A stretch of 64,000 nt of DNA from Aliikangiella marina (GTDB lineage Bacteria; Pseudomonadota; Gammaproteobacteria; Enterobacterales; Kangiellaceae): the NCBI RefSeq assembly GCF_007004765.1, contig NZ_VIKR01000002.1:124001-188000 (forward strand), given 5' to 3'. Made by a program: the position numbers and the translations under genes. Position 1 is the first letter of the stretch; each line of letters begins with the position of its first letter. The notes below the pieces were generated by a model. That model made no database searches, had not been told where the DNA came from, and was given only the letters and a program-made list of their open reading frames with translations. Positions 27,826 to 37,001 of the stretch are shown here, in pieces.

Positions 27826-28227
27826 ATGAGCGCACAACATTATCTTTTGCTCGCCGATTTAATTTTAATCATCCATGTGGTATTTATTCTCTTTGTTGTT
27901 TTAGGTTTAGGGCTGATTTATCTTGGGTACTTTTGCCACTGGCGTTGGATCGGAAATCCTTGGTTTCGTCTTACCCATTTAGGCGCAATCGGATTTGTCG
28001 TTGTGCAAACTTGGTTAGGCGAGATCTGTCCATTAACGTATTGGGAGAATACGCTAAGAAAACAAGCCGGAGATGCGAGCTATTCAGGGGACTTTATTGC
28101 TCACTGGCTCAACCAATTTATTTACTTCAGCGCGCCAGGGTGGGTATTCACTTTAGTTTATAGTCTATTTGGTTTGTTCGTTCTATTTAGCTGGTTTTGG
28201 ATTCGGCCTCGTGGTTTTAAAAGCTAG
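27826..28227 (+). CDS. DUF2784 membrane protein
   Basis: A 133-residue inner-membrane protein with four hydrophobic helices. It carries the DUF2784 landmarks LLADLILIIHVVFILFVV, WRWIGNPWFRLTHL, WLGEICPLTYWENTLR and IYFSAPGWVF. It lies 3 bp after the EAL-domain gene, so it is probably translated from the same mRNA. The function of the family is unknown. Confidence 0.88.
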   Translation: MSAQHYLLLADLILIIHVVFILFVVLGLGLIYLGYFCHWRWIGNPWFRLTHLGAIGFVVVQTWLGEICPLTYWENTLRKQAGDASYSGDFIAHWLNQFIYFSAPGWVFTLVYSLFGLFVLFSWFWIRPRGFKS

Positions 28228-28294
28228 TCTAAGTTCCAGGTTATTGCGTAAAAGCTAATAACAATAAGCAGATTCATTACCGCGGAGGTTTACT

Positions 28295-28576
28295 ATGAAA
28301 GCAATTTGGAATGGTCAAGTGATTGCAGAAAGTGAGGATACAGTTGTGGTTGAAAACAATCATTACTTCCCGCGAGACTCGATTAATATGGACTTTTTCG
28401 AAGCCAGTTCCACCACGAGCTTTTGTCCTTGGAAAGGTGAAGCCAATTATTACTCTGTTAAAGTCGCAGACAATGTCAATAAAGATGCGGCTTGGTTTTA
28501 TGACTCACCCAAGGAAGCTGCGTCACAAATAAAAGGACGAGTTGCCTTTTGGAAAGGCGTGACGGTAAGCGAATAA
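28295..28576 (+). CDS. DUF427 domain protein
   Basis: A 93-residue soluble protein with a strong ribosome site (GGAGG, 7 nt before ATG). Family strings: MKAIWNGQVIAESEDT, FPRDSI, STTSFCPWKGEANYYSV and AAWFYDSPKEAA. DUF427 proteins are small all-beta domains without an established reaction. An intrinsic terminator overlaps the stop codon, so transcription of the phosphodiesterase-DUF2784-DUF427 group probably ends here. Confidence 0.9.
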   Translation: MKAIWNGQVIAESEDTVVVENNHYFPRDSINMDFFEASSTTSFCPWKGEANYYSVKVADNVNKDAAWFYDSPKEAASQIKGRVAFWKGVTVSE

Positions 28577-28594
28577 TCGCTGTTATTCGCTTTT
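28568..28594 (+). terminator. Intrinsic terminator overlapping the DUF427 stop codon
   Basis: AGCGAATAA (28568-28576) pairs perfectly with TTATTCGCT (28583-28591) across a 6-nt loop, followed by TTT. The stop codon TAA is the end of the left arm. Confidence 0.7.
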
Positions 28595-28822
28595 AACTCC
28601 CCTCAAAAAGTTGAGGTTATTCAAAAATAGAATGGGTATCCTCAACGATCGCCGACAGGACTAATTTCGCTCCTGTAGCCAGCCTTCACACCCGATAGAT
28701 TCCTCAGAATAGATTCAACGCGCCAAATTCTACAAGACAAATGGCCGGTTTTTCGGTAGGGTGACCGCTCTTAAAGGATATGGATATATCACAATAATAA
28801 CGAAACAAGTACGAGGGACAAG

Positions 28823-29482
28823 ATGATAATTCGAGCTATTCTCCTGGTTATTCTATTGGCAAGTGGTTCTGCGGGCGCAGAAGGCGGTTTTCTTGATAAA
28901 GCCAAAATGATGTACGACGCCACTGTTTGTGCAACTGAACATACCAAAACGATATGCGTCATGAAGTTATTACTGAGTAATGGTGAACAAACTCCATTAA
29001 GTCAAGGTAGCAAAGCAGAGGGGCAATCTAAAAAATATTTCCTCGTGTCTCCCAATGACAACTGGGTAAAACTAAAAATTGGCAAAGCGAGAAATGATTT
29101 AGTGATCGGTGAAAAAACTGGCTTCGGCATGGTCTATGTTGATTGGCTAGACGAGCCTTTTGTTGACTTTCACGAGAATGCAAAACAACCGCTGATGGAA
29201 CTTGCGAAACAGCTAAAATCAGAACCGGAATATGTGGAGTTGGATGTTTGGCCCTACAAAGAGAACGGAGCCGTATATTTGGTTTGTTATGTTACTAATA
29301 TAAAAACAGAAGAATGTATGTGGTCAGCGACTGCCAATGTAAATGGCGGTGCAGTGAGAATCTTTTCGACATCCTCGGGTACAGAAGCGATGATTGGTGA
29401 TGTGGTTGGTTTGATTGCGTCGATTGATGTAGAGCCGGTTGCTGAGGAAGAATCTCAAGCTTCCGCTGGCTCAGGCGAGTAA
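28823..29482 (+). CDS. Secreted protein of unknown function
   Basis: The protein has 219 residues. A clear signal peptide (IIRAILLVILLASGSAGAEG, cleavage near 19) precedes a mature alpha/beta protein with four cysteines (VCATEHTKTICVM and VCYVTNIKTEECMW), which could form two disulfides. The C-terminus is acidic and Ser/Glu-rich (VAEEESQASAGSGE). I do not recognise the family; there is no catalytic motif. It stands alone between two intrinsic terminators, with a 228-bp upstream region, so it is probably monocistronic. Confidence 0.6.
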   Translation: MIIRAILLVILLASGSAGAEGGFLDKAKMMYDATVCATEHTKTICVMKLLLSNGEQTPLSQGSKAEGQSKKYFLVSPNDNWVKLKIGKARNDLVIGEKTGFGMVYVDWLDEPFVDFHENAKQPLMELAKQLKSEPEYVELDVWPYKENGAVYLVCYVTNIKTEECMWSATANVNGGAVRIFSTSSGTEAMIGDVVGLIASIDVEPVAEEESQASAGSGE

Positions 29483-29530
29483 CCTCGCCAATAGACGGAG
29501 CGAATGTAATTTAAATAGGAGTTAAATTTT

Positions 29531-29572
29531 ACCTAGCGGGTCGGAGATTTGATCTCCGGCGCTTAGGTTTTT
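29531..29572 (+). terminator. Intrinsic terminator after the secreted unknown
   Basis: A long two-part stem: ACCTAGCG pairs with CGCTTAGGT (one bulge), and inside it CGGAGAT pairs with ATCTCCG around the loop TTG. It is followed by TTTTT. It also lies downstream of the minus-strand SRAP gene and could act on both strands. Confidence 0.85.
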
Positions 29573-29606
29573 AAGTTAGGGGGAGAACCTCATGCCAGCC
29601 GGCAAA

Positions 29607-30263
29607 CTAATCAGCCTCAATAATCTCCGCCTCACCAATTTCTTCACTGGGGTTTTTCTTATCGACTGGCACGACTCTTAAATCGAAACGAATTTTGGAT
29701 TGCAAGGTTTCTTGCCAGTAATTGGGGTCATGAAAACTATCATCTAGCCAGGGTTGGATTTCATCCGGCAACAACATCAAAGGCAAAGATTTGTCATGGA
29801 TATGACTAAACCTCGGATGAGGCGGTAAGGTAATAATCGAACAAGAATAGTGTGGACTTTCGGGATCGCCGGTATTCCAAGCTTTGTACAAGCCGCCAAA
29901 CGCAAGTGCGCTATCTAACGGTTCAACTTTATAGCGATTACCTTTCCATTCATAAAAACAACTGGCGGGCACAACGCAGCGGTTATACATAAAATCGGTT
30001 TTACGATTGGTCATCAATTTGTCTTTACGCGTGTTAAAGGATTTGTAACGCTTGTCGTAGGTATAGCCATTTTCGGTTCTTGCTTGGAACAACCACCAAT
30101 TGGCTTCTATCCCCGTGGCGACACCATTTTGACCGATGGCAATTGGGATTTTTGCGTTCGGCCGAATATTGTAATCCGTCTCCAAATTAAATGGGATATT
30201 CAGTAGATCCATCAATGCTTTCACAAAAGGGCTGTCAGTAACACGCCCGATGGCACCACACAT
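29607..30263 (-). CDS. SOS-response-associated peptidase-like protein (SRAP/HMCES family)
   Basis: Family members crosslink through Cys2 to abasic sites in single-stranded DNA and protect them. In this 218-residue protein Cys2 follows the initiator Met (MCGAIGRV). The DNA-crosslink helpers are visible: Asn in YNIRPNAKIP, Glu in ASCFYEWKG and His in HIHDKSLPLML. The last replaces the usual HDRMP with HDKSLP, a conservative change next to the conserved His. The length is typical of bacterial YedK. It is encoded alone, downstream of asnC on the same strand, with a 59-bp gap. Confidence 0.9.
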   Translation of the reverse strand: MCGAIGRVTDSPFVKALMDLLNIPFNLETDYNIRPNAKIPIAIGQNGVATGIEANWWLFQARTENGYTYDKRYKSFNTRKDKLMTNRKTDFMYNRCVVPASCFYEWKGNRYKVEPLDSALAFGGLYKAWNTGDPESPHYSCSIITLPPHPRFSHIHDKSLPLMLLPDEIQPWLDDSFHDPNYWQETLQSKIRFDLRVVPVDKKNPSEEIGEAEIIEAD

Positions 30264-30322
30264 AACAATTCCTCGCTAAATACGGTAAAGTAGAACGGTC
30301 AAGACGACCCGTAAAAACGCAA

Positions 30323-30781
30323 CTAAATTTGTACAGTCCGGTTAATGGGATTTTGTAGTGAAATTAAGGTTTCCGTTTTTCTTACTTTTTCAATCGACTG
30401 AATCTTGTCAATTAATACCCATTGTAAATCATCGATCGAACGACACCAGATTTTAATCATAATACTATATTGACCGGTCGTGTAATAAGCCTCGACGACT
30501 TCGTCGATCTCTTTGAGTTGACGGATGACTTCCGGATAATCACCAGCACTCTTTAAGTTAATGCCGATAAAACAACACACGTCGTATCCCAATGGTTTAG
30601 GTTCAACCACAAGCTTGGTGCCTGAAACGATTCCAGCGGCCTTGAGCTTCTCGATACGCACATGAATGGTTGCAGGGCTCACTTCAAAGCGTTTACCCAG
30701 TTCTGCATAGGGGGTACGGGCATCTTCTACTAACGCGTTAAGAATATTCCTGTCCAAATTATCGATCTGTTGATTATTCAT
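30323..30781 (-). CDS. asnC: Asparagine-responsive regulator AsnC (Lrp family)
   Basis: DNA-binding regulator that senses asparagine. It has an N-terminal winged HTH (about 1-60: DNLDRNILNALVEDARTPYA, then VSPATIHVRIEKLKAAGI) and a C-terminal RAM ligand domain (LGYDVCCFIGINLKSAGDYP, EAYYTTGQYSIMIK). These strings match AsnC rather than general Lrp. I take ATG 30781, preceded by GGTGG, which gives an N-terminus of the same length as E. coli AsnC; GTG at 30793 is the alternative. It is divergent from asnB across an AT-rich spacer, which suggests it controls asnB here. Confidence 0.92.
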   Translation of the reverse strand: MNNQQIDNLDRNILNALVEDARTPYAELGKRFEVSPATIHVRIEKLKAAGIVSGTKLVVEPKPLGYDVCCFIGINLKSAGDYPEVIRQLKEIDEVVEAYYTTGQYSIMIKIWCRSIDDLQWVLIDKIQSIEKVRKTETLISLQNPINRTVQI

Positions 30782-31005
30782 CCAATTTGCCACCGATTTT
30801 TAAAGGATTAAAAAAATACCGGTTAATTATTAAATAATATTCACTTAATGTCGAGTTTGTGTTTTTGGGTATTTAAAAATATTTTGTTTTGGTTAATGAT
30901 TACTAAAAAATAGCGTTGAATTATTAGCTATTCGTTATTAAGTGATTAGCGTTCTTTTAATACAAAGTCGTTGATTTATAAAGAAAAACATAAGGTTTCA
31001 ATCAA
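30782..31005. promoter_or_regulatory. AT-rich asnC/asnB divergent control region
   Basis: A 224-bp spacer, very AT-rich, with repeated TTATTA / TTAATTATTAAATAATA-type strings (around 30823-30840 and 30915-30945). Divergent asnC and asnB start here, so it is the natural place for AsnC binding. AAGG precedes the asnB ATG by about 10 nt. I cannot define an exact operator. Confidence 0.5.
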
Positions 31006-32718
31006 ATGTGCTCGATTTTCGGTATTTTGGATATCCAGGGTGACCCGCAAGAGTTACGCGCGTTAGCGCTGGCCCAATCCAAAAAGCAACGTCACAGAGG
31101 TCCGGATTGGTCTGGGATCTGGACAAGCGATTCAGCAGTGTTGGTACACGAGCGTTTAGCGATCGTTGATATCAATAGTGGTGAGCAGCCGTTAGTCAAT
31201 CGACAAGGTGATTTAGCACTGTTAGTTAATGGTGAAATATACAATCACAAAACGCTAGCTGAATCGGAAATTGCTGATTATCCCTTTCAAACCCAGTCTG
31301 ATTGTGAAGTCATTTTAGGGTTGTATGACAGCGATAGAGCGAAGAGCACTCTAGTGACAAGTGAAATGATAGAAAAACGCCTCAACCAGCTTGAGGGTAT
31401 GTTCGCGTTTATTTTATTTGATGATGCGACAGGCCGTTACATAGTAGCACGTGATCCCATCGGCATAATTCCGCTTTATTATGGCTATGATGATGAGCGT
31501 CGATTGTATGTTGCTTCGGAAATGAAGTCGCTAGTTGGTGTGTGTGGCGAGATCCATAGCTTTCCACCTGGCCATTACTTAGATAGTGACCAGGGTGAAA
31601 TTGTTACTTATTACAAGCCCGACTGGAAAGATTACGAAGTTGTTGCCAAGAACTCTGCTTCACCGGCTGATATTCGCGATGCTATGGTTGATTCAGTCAA
31701 AAAACACATGATGTCGGACGTACCTTACGGTGTTTTACTCTCTGGGGGGTTAGACTCGTCGATAGTTTCTGCGGTGGCTCAGCTTAACGCTGCCAAGCGT
31801 GTTGAAGACGATCAAAAATCGCCTGCATGGTGGCCACAACTGCATTCTTTTGCCGTAGGATTAAAAGGTTCGCCGGATTTGTTGGCGGCGCGCAAAGTGG
31901 CGGATCAAATCGGCACTATTCATCATGAAATCAATTTTAACGTACAGCAGGGTATTGATGCTTTAGCGGATGTAATCTATCACCTAGAAACTTACGATGT
32001 CACCACGATACGGGCTTCAACGCCGATGTTTTTAATGGCGCGAAAGATTAAGTCGATGGGCATCAAAATGGTCCTGTCTGGTGAAGGCGCCGATGAAATT
32101 TTTGGCGGTTATTTATATTTTCATAAAGCACCCAATGCGAAAGAGTTTCATGAAGAAACTGTCCGTAAGTTAGAGCGCTTGCATCAGTTCGATTGTTTGC
32201 GTGCCAATAAAGCGATGGCTGCTTGGGGGGTAGAAGCTCGTGTTCCCTTTTTGGATAGGAAGTTTTTAGATGCGGCAATGAGTATTTCACCTGAGGCTAA
32301 AATGTGCGGCATGGGCGCTAACGGTCAAACAAAAATTGAAAAACATATTTTAAGAGAAGCTTTCGAAGGTTATTTACCAGAAGAAATTTTATGGCGCCAG
32401 AAAGAGCAATTCTCTGATGGTGTTGGCTACTCGTGGATTGACTCACTCAAAGATTATGCAGACGAAGTCATCAACGATATCGAAATGCGTCGAGCAGCCA
32501 TCGATTACCCTATCAATACACCTGACACTAAAGAAGGTTTGTTATATCGCAAAATTTTCGAAGAGCGATTTAACAGCAATAGTGCTGCTGCCACCGTACC
32601 AGGTGGAAAATCAGTAGCATGCAGTACCAAAGAAGCCTTGGCATGGGATGAGAGTTTTAGCAATAACGCTGATCCTTCTGGACGTGCGGTTGCCGGCGTA
32701 CATGCCATGGCAGTTTAA
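31006..32718 (+). CDS. asnB: Asparagine synthetase B (glutamine-hydrolysing)
   Basis: Makes asparagine from aspartate, ATP and glutamine. The N-terminal nucleophile is Cys2 (MCSIFGILDIQ), followed by a GATase type 2 domain (about 2-200: HRGPDWSGIW, LLVNGEIYNH). The synthetase domain has the PP-loop LLSGGLDSS near residue 246 and SGEGADEIFGGYLYFH. The length (570) is slightly above the E. coli AsnB length of 554; the excess is a Ser/Ala-rich tail after AATVPGGKS. It is divergent from asnC. A CysB-type HTH gene follows after 72 bp. Confidence 0.96.
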   Translation: MCSIFGILDIQGDPQELRALALAQSKKQRHRGPDWSGIWTSDSAVLVHERLAIVDINSGEQPLVNRQGDLALLVNGEIYNHKTLAESEIADYPFQTQSDCEVILGLYDSDRAKSTLVTSEMIEKRLNQLEGMFAFILFDDATGRYIVARDPIGIIPLYYGYDDERRLYVASEMKSLVGVCGEIHSFPPGHYLDSDQGEIVTYYKPDWKDYEVVAKNSASPADIRDAMVDSVKKHMMSDVPYGVLLSGGLDSSIVSAVAQLNAAKRVEDDQKSPAWWPQLHSFAVGLKGSPDLLAARKVADQIGTIHHEINFNVQQGIDALADVIYHLETYDVTTIRASTPMFLMARKIKSMGIKMVLSGEGADEIFGGYLYFHKAPNAKEFHEETVRKLERLHQFDCLRANKAMAAWGVEARVPFLDRKFLDAAMSISPEAKMCGMGANGQTKIEKHILREAFEGYLPEEILWRQKEQFSDGVGYSWIDSLKDYADEVINDIEMRRAAIDYPINTPDTKEGLLYRKIFEERFNSNSAAATVPGGKSVACSTKEALAWDESFSNNADPSGRAVAGVHAMAV

Positions 32719-32790
32719 AAAATGTGAACTAAAAATAATAAGTCGTACTTGAGTTTGTTAACAATAATCTAGGACCTAAAGGAAACAACC

Positions 32791-33102
32791 ATGAAATTAC
32801 AACAACTTCGATTTGTGTTGGCGATAGCAGACAATAATTTGAATATTACTAAAGCATCACAAGTGCTTTACACTTCACAACCCGGTGTTAGTAAGCAATT
32901 GCGCCTGTTGGAAGAAGAGCTAGGTGTAGAAATATTTTCTCGTAATGGTAAAGCGTTAGTCGATATCACAGAGAATGGCAAAGTGATTCTTGAAAAAGCG
33001 CGCTTTATCATGGAAACCGTTAATGATATTAAAGCGTATTCAAGTGAGCAAAATGCGGAGACTCGCCCAGTCTCAATGCAGCAATTCGCAACTTGTGCTT
33101 AA
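32791..33102 (+). CDS. Stand-alone CysB-type LysR HTH domain
   Basis: Only the N-terminal DNA-binding half of a LysR-type regulator is present. Residues 1-60 are an LTTR winged HTH of the CysB/Cbl type (MKLQQLRFVLAIADNNLNIT, LYTSQPGVSKQLRLLEEELG, IFSRNGK), followed by the linker helix (about 60-88) and a short 15-residue tail, 103 residues in all. A full CysB is about 324 residues. The 175 bp downstream contain no recognisable effector domain. A ribosome site (AAAGGAAAC) and a clean stop suggest it is expressed rather than a fresh frameshift. It could compete with CysB for operators, or be a decayed fragment. It lies between asnB and a PLP decarboxylase. Confidence 0.8.
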   Translation: MKLQQLRFVLAIADNNLNITKASQVLYTSQPGVSKQLRLLEEELGVEIFSRNGKALVDITENGKVILEKARFIMETVNDIKAYSSEQNAETRPVSMQQFATCA

Positions 33103-33277
33103 TTGAATTGAACTCAAAGTAAAATAAGATTTATTCATTCCTAGACTGTTGTCAGGTGGTGGCGCTCAGAGTCACTGCCTGAGTTTGTGTGTTCGAATTT
33201 TTGTAAGCCATGTTTAGATTTGTTAGGCTGGATGTCTTGGTTCTCTGCGACAAGTATCCTAAAGACAGAACACACCA

Positions 33278-34675
33278 ATGAATCCGCGAAAAAGTGATTG
33301 GCAAAATCTCGATTTGCTACTGAAGTCCTTTGCTCAAATTAGCAGCAATTTTATTTATGATCTCGATGATAAAAAAGTCGCTGAGTTAGACGTTAAGCTC
33401 ATCGAAAGTCACCTCAGTGAGGCGGGCCATGATTTTGCCGATGTACTCGAACATCTTTGTGACAATATTATTCCCCAGCTTTCAGCAAGTCGTGGTCCGC
33501 GTTATTGGGGATTTGTGACGGGTGGCGCGACTCCGGTTGCAACCTTTGCGGATTGGCTAGTAAGCACCTTCGATCAAAACCTATCCAAAGATGGTGACTC
33601 TATCGCCAGTGAGATTGAGCGTCAGACGATCCGTTGGTTATGTCAGCTTTTTAATTTGCCTGACAGTTTTGATGGTTTGATTACCACTGGCGCGACAGCA
33701 TCAAATTTCTTAGGAGCGATTTGTGCTCGTCAATTTGCCGGTCGCCGGCAAGGTATCAATGTTGCGCAAGCAGGGATGGCCAATTTGTCAGTTGAGGTCT
33801 TTTCCGCAACGCCCCATGCAAGTATGTTGAAAACCCTGGGCATGGCTGGGCTAGGGTATAAGAACCTGATTAAAGTCGATTGTTTAACCGGCTCAGAATC
33901 AATGGATGTTGCAGATCTGGCTTATCGTTTACAAGTATCAACCGCGCAAACAAAAATAATTATTGCGAGCGTTGGAACCGTAACGGCTACTGACTTTGAT
34001 GATCTGATGACGATAAATCAACTTGCGGAAAGGTATGATGCCTGGGTCCATGTTGATGGTGCATTTGGCATTTTTGAACGTATTTTAGAGGGTGAAAACC
34101 TGAGTAATGGATTAGAGGATGTTCATTCAATAACACTTGATAGTCATAAGTGGCTCAATGTTCCCTATGAAAGTGGCGTGTTTCTTACTCGGCATCTTGA
34201 TGTATTGTTTGACAGTTGTGATGTACCTGCGCCCTATTTGGCTGCCGAGGGTGACAAGCCCGAATTTATGTCACTAGGGCTCGAGAACTCGCGTCGTTTT
34301 CGTGCACTTCCCGTATGGATGACGTTGCTTACATACGGCAAACAAGGCATTGCGAGCTGGGTTAAGCGTAATATTGATTGTGCAAAATTGCTTGCTGATA
34401 ACATCGCCCAGTCTCCCAATTACGAATTAGTCAATGACTGTAAACTCAATGTTGTTCTGTTCAGACCAACTTGTTCTGGTCTCGATCAACAAGCCGCAGA
34501 CGAAAAAACCACACAAGCAATGAAAGCGATTAATCAAGACGGAAGAATATTCGTCAGTCCCGGGTACTGGCAAGGTAAAAAAGTTATTCGCGCTGCAATC
34601 AGCAATTGGGAGACACAAATAGTGGATATAGAAATCGGTATCGCGTGTCTTGAAGATATCGCGAGCAAGCTTTAA
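33278..34675 (+). CDS. PLP-dependent group II decarboxylase (amino-acid decarboxylase-like)
   Basis: Cytosolic 465-residue fold-type I PLP enzyme. The cofactor lysine is Lys291 in LDSHKWLNVPYESG; the aspartate that pairs with the pyridine nitrogen is in VHVDGAFG. The N-terminal FWGFVTGGATP-type string (SRGPRYWGFVTGGATPVATF), TGATASNF and SVGTVTATDFDD are typical of the DOPA/aspartate/glutamate decarboxylase group. The substrate cannot be decided by eye; aromatic amino acids, glutamate or cysteine sulfinate are possible. It stands 175 bp after the CysB-type HTH gene in the same direction. Confidence 0.85.
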   Translation: MNPRKSDWQNLDLLLKSFAQISSNFIYDLDDKKVAELDVKLIESHLSEAGHDFADVLEHLCDNIIPQLSASRGPRYWGFVTGGATPVATFADWLVSTFDQNLSKDGDSIASEIERQTIRWLCQLFNLPDSFDGLITTGATASNFLGAICARQFAGRRQGINVAQAGMANLSVEVFSATPHASMLKTLGMAGLGYKNLIKVDCLTGSESMDVADLAYRLQVSTAQTKIIIASVGTVTATDFDDLMTINQLAERYDAWVHVDGAFGIFERILEGENLSNGLEDVHSITLDSHKWLNVPYESGVFLTRHLDVLFDSCDVPAPYLAAEGDKPEFMSLGLENSRRFRALPVWMTLLTYGKQGIASWVKRNIDCAKLLADNIAQSPNYELVNDCKLNVVLFRPTCSGLDQQAADEKTTQAMKAINQDGRIFVSPGYWQGKKVIRAAISNWETQIVDIEIGIACLEDIASKL

Positions 34676-34854
34676 CCACGGTTACATTACCGACCTAAGA
34701 TAATTAAGAATATTCGCTGAAGACTAAGACCGCACATTAAGAATACATTCGTACGAGCCAAGGATACGAGGGTGAGCCAGCTGATCGGATAGTGATTCCG
34801 CAATGCCTAGGGCACCAATAATCGGCAGCAGAGTTAAACTTCTGCTATACCTAA

Positions 34855-34911
34855 TAGAGTATTGGTCGAATTATAGAGTATTAGTCGAATTATAAAGTAC
34901 CAGTTGAATTC
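34855..34911 (+). repeat. Three tandem 19-bp repeats upstream of the TPR-GGEEF gene
   Basis: Copies at 34855-34873, 34874-34892 and 34893-34911 follow the pattern TA(G/A)AGTA(T/C)(T/C)(G/A)GT(C/T)GAATT(A/C). Copies 1 and 2 differ at one base; copy 3 differs at five to six. The period is exactly 19 nt, close to two helical turns. The array ends 48 bp before the GTG start of the cyclase gene, in its promoter region. Confidence 0.8.
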
Positions 34912-34959
34912 CGATTGCTCGAACTGAGTGAGACTTAAAAACTAATAAGAATAGCGATA

Positions 34960-36891
34960 GTGAGAAGATTTGTATTAGTCTGCATGATAGTTGCGGCCAA
35001 TTTATTGTCGCAAGGTTATGCTGCTGACTCGGTAAAGCAGCAATTGGTCCAGCAGATCGAACGAGCTACAATCGCTGATCCAAATCAAGCCAGCCAGCTT
35101 TTAGAGCGCCTCAAACCGCTTATCAAACCAGAGGATAATTTAGACCAAGCTGAATATTTCCGACTAGAATCAGCGATATATTCCGCACTAGGTTACGGCG
35201 ATAAGACGCTTGCCTCTGCCGTTAAAGGACTTGATTTACTCTTAAAATCCCAATCGGTCTCACTCCAGAATGAAGCCAACAGAGATAAAATAGCATTAAT
35301 GCAGTCAAAGCTACTTATCAACAAAGCTGATGCCCACTATTTCCTCAATGATTACACGGCAAGTAACACGGCCGCAGCAGAAGCGCTTGAAGCGGCTGAG
35401 CTCAGTAGAAATAAAAAACAAATCGCCTTTGCCTTAATTTCCATAGCTGAAATGTCTGACTTAATTGGTGCGCATGATAAGTCAATATCGTTACTGTTGA
35501 GTGCTCAAGAGATGAGCGAGTCAATCGATGATAACCGATTAAAATCGATTATATTCTCAACGCTCGGAAACATATACGTCTCTATGGAGAAAAATGAACT
35601 TGCGATAGAAAACTATCAAAAAGCGATCGAGTTACATGATCCGAATAATATTTTTTCAATCAATATTCTTAATTTCAATATTGCGAATGCGCTTTATCAG
35701 CTAGATAAAAATGATCAGTCACTGCACTACCTTGAGCGAGTGATTAGTGATAGTCGAATACTCAACGACCAATCTTCCTTAGCTTACGCCTATTTTACTC
35801 GAAGCGAAATTTATGCCGAGAGAAAAGAATTTGATAAGGCTTTGTCGGGTATTGAAAAAGCAGAAGAACTATTGAGGATCATAAAGGACACTAACGAGCT
35901 GTTCAATTTGCTCACAAGCAAAGTAAATATCTATATACAACTTGAAGAACTTAGTCATGCTGAGGAGATTTTAGTCGAAGTAAAGTTATTAATGAATGAG
36001 TTGAGTAATACCATTCAAAAAAGAGACTGGCATTATATAAACGCTAGATTTTGGGCAGCTAAAAAAGATTATCAAAAAGCACATAAGCATGCGCTTGATT
36101 TTGCATTCTATGATCACAAATATCTGATGAATTCGACGAGTGATAAAATGCAAAGATTACGTCTCGAATTTAATACTAAGGATCTTGAGCTGGAAAGAGA
36201 AAAGCTTGAGCGACTCAATGCCATTAAAGAAACTGAGTTGACTAAAAGTAATTCGGAGCGCGTTCAGTATTGGTATATTTCGATTATCACGAGTATTTCA
36301 CTCATTTTTACCTTTTTATTGATTTATCGACAACATAAAACCAAACAGGTATTAGCCAAGCTTGCAACGTTTGATGCGTTGACTGGATTAAGAAATCGAC
36401 GATCGACCAAAGAATTACTCGATAAAGAATTTCAGCGTTACCTTCGTTACAAGGATCCTTTCTGTATTGCTTTATTCGATATTGATAACTTTAAAGTTTT
36501 TAATGATTCTTATGGGCACTCAGTGGGTGACCAGGTGCTATCCAAGCTCGGAAAACGATTGCAACCGCTATTGCGCGATAATGATATTTTATGCCGTTGG
36601 GGGGGAGAAGAGTTTTTAATATTGTTACCCAGTACCCAATTAAAGGACGCTGCGTCACTTGGTGAACGATTGTTAGAGAGGACTAGGCGTATAAGAATTG
36701 ACCAAGTGAGTGCTGACCTAAGAGTCAGTTTTAGCATGGGAATTGTTCAGGTTAATCCACACAGTCAATCAACGGATGAGTTGATTAATGAAGCTGATAA
36801 AGCCGTTTATCGCGCTAAAGCCGCAGGAAAAAATCAAATCGTTTGTTGTATGGAATACAACACTATCGGTAATCCATCCATCTCTCGTTGA
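34960..36891 (+). CDS. Membrane TPR-GGEEF diguanylate cyclase (second paralogue)
   Basis: Predicted cyclic-di-GMP synthase of 643 residues with the same architecture as the gene at 436-2364. It has a signal peptide (FVLVCMIVAANLLSQGYA, cleavage near 21), periplasmic TPR-type repeats (about 70-400, e.g. LAIENYQKAIELHDPNN), a coiled coil (LELEREKLERLNAIKE), one transmembrane helix (about 430-450) and a GGDEF domain (about 470-640). The active loop is GGEEF near 548-552, with the RDND inhibitory site five residues before. The start is GTG with only a weak ribosome site. Three 19-bp direct repeats lie just upstream and may regulate it. The ligand is unknown. Confidence 0.86.
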   Translation: MRRFVLVCMIVAANLLSQGYAADSVKQQLVQQIERATIADPNQASQLLERLKPLIKPEDNLDQAEYFRLESAIYSALGYGDKTLASAVKGLDLLLKSQSVSLQNEANRDKIALMQSKLLINKADAHYFLNDYTASNTAAAEALEAAELSRNKKQIAFALISIAEMSDLIGAHDKSISLLLSAQEMSESIDDNRLKSIIFSTLGNIYVSMEKNELAIENYQKAIELHDPNNIFSINILNFNIANALYQLDKNDQSLHYLERVISDSRILNDQSSLAYAYFTRSEIYAERKEFDKALSGIEKAEELLRIIKDTNELFNLLTSKVNIYIQLEELSHAEEILVEVKLLMNELSNTIQKRDWHYINARFWAAKKDYQKAHKHALDFAFYDHKYLMNSTSDKMQRLRLEFNTKDLELEREKLERLNAIKETELTKSNSERVQYWYISIITSISLIFTFLLIYRQHKTKQVLAKLATFDALTGLRNRRSTKELLDKEFQRYLRYKDPFCIALFDIDNFKVFNDSYGHSVGDQVLSKLGKRLQPLLRDNDILCRWGGEEFLILLPSTQLKDAASLGERLLERTRRIRIDQVSADLRVSFSMGIVQVNPHSQSTDELINEADKAVYRAKAAGKNQIVCCMEYNTIGNPSISR

Positions 36892-37001
36892 GTTTATTTG
36901 TTTTAAGGCCGTGACAGTCAAATAGATTTTTTGAGGCTATCCGGTTAATCTTATAGTTGTACTGTAAAACACATAACAATAATTCTTACAGGGTGGAAGA
37001 T

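Noticed and set aside
32719-32790. CRP half-site TGTGAAC after asnB
   Set aside because: Only one half of the dyad is present.
34676-34959. Cyclic-di-GMP riboswitch before the TPR-GGEEF gene
   Set aside because: No GEMM core (CACGCACAGGGCAAACC-like) is present; only the 19-bp repeats.
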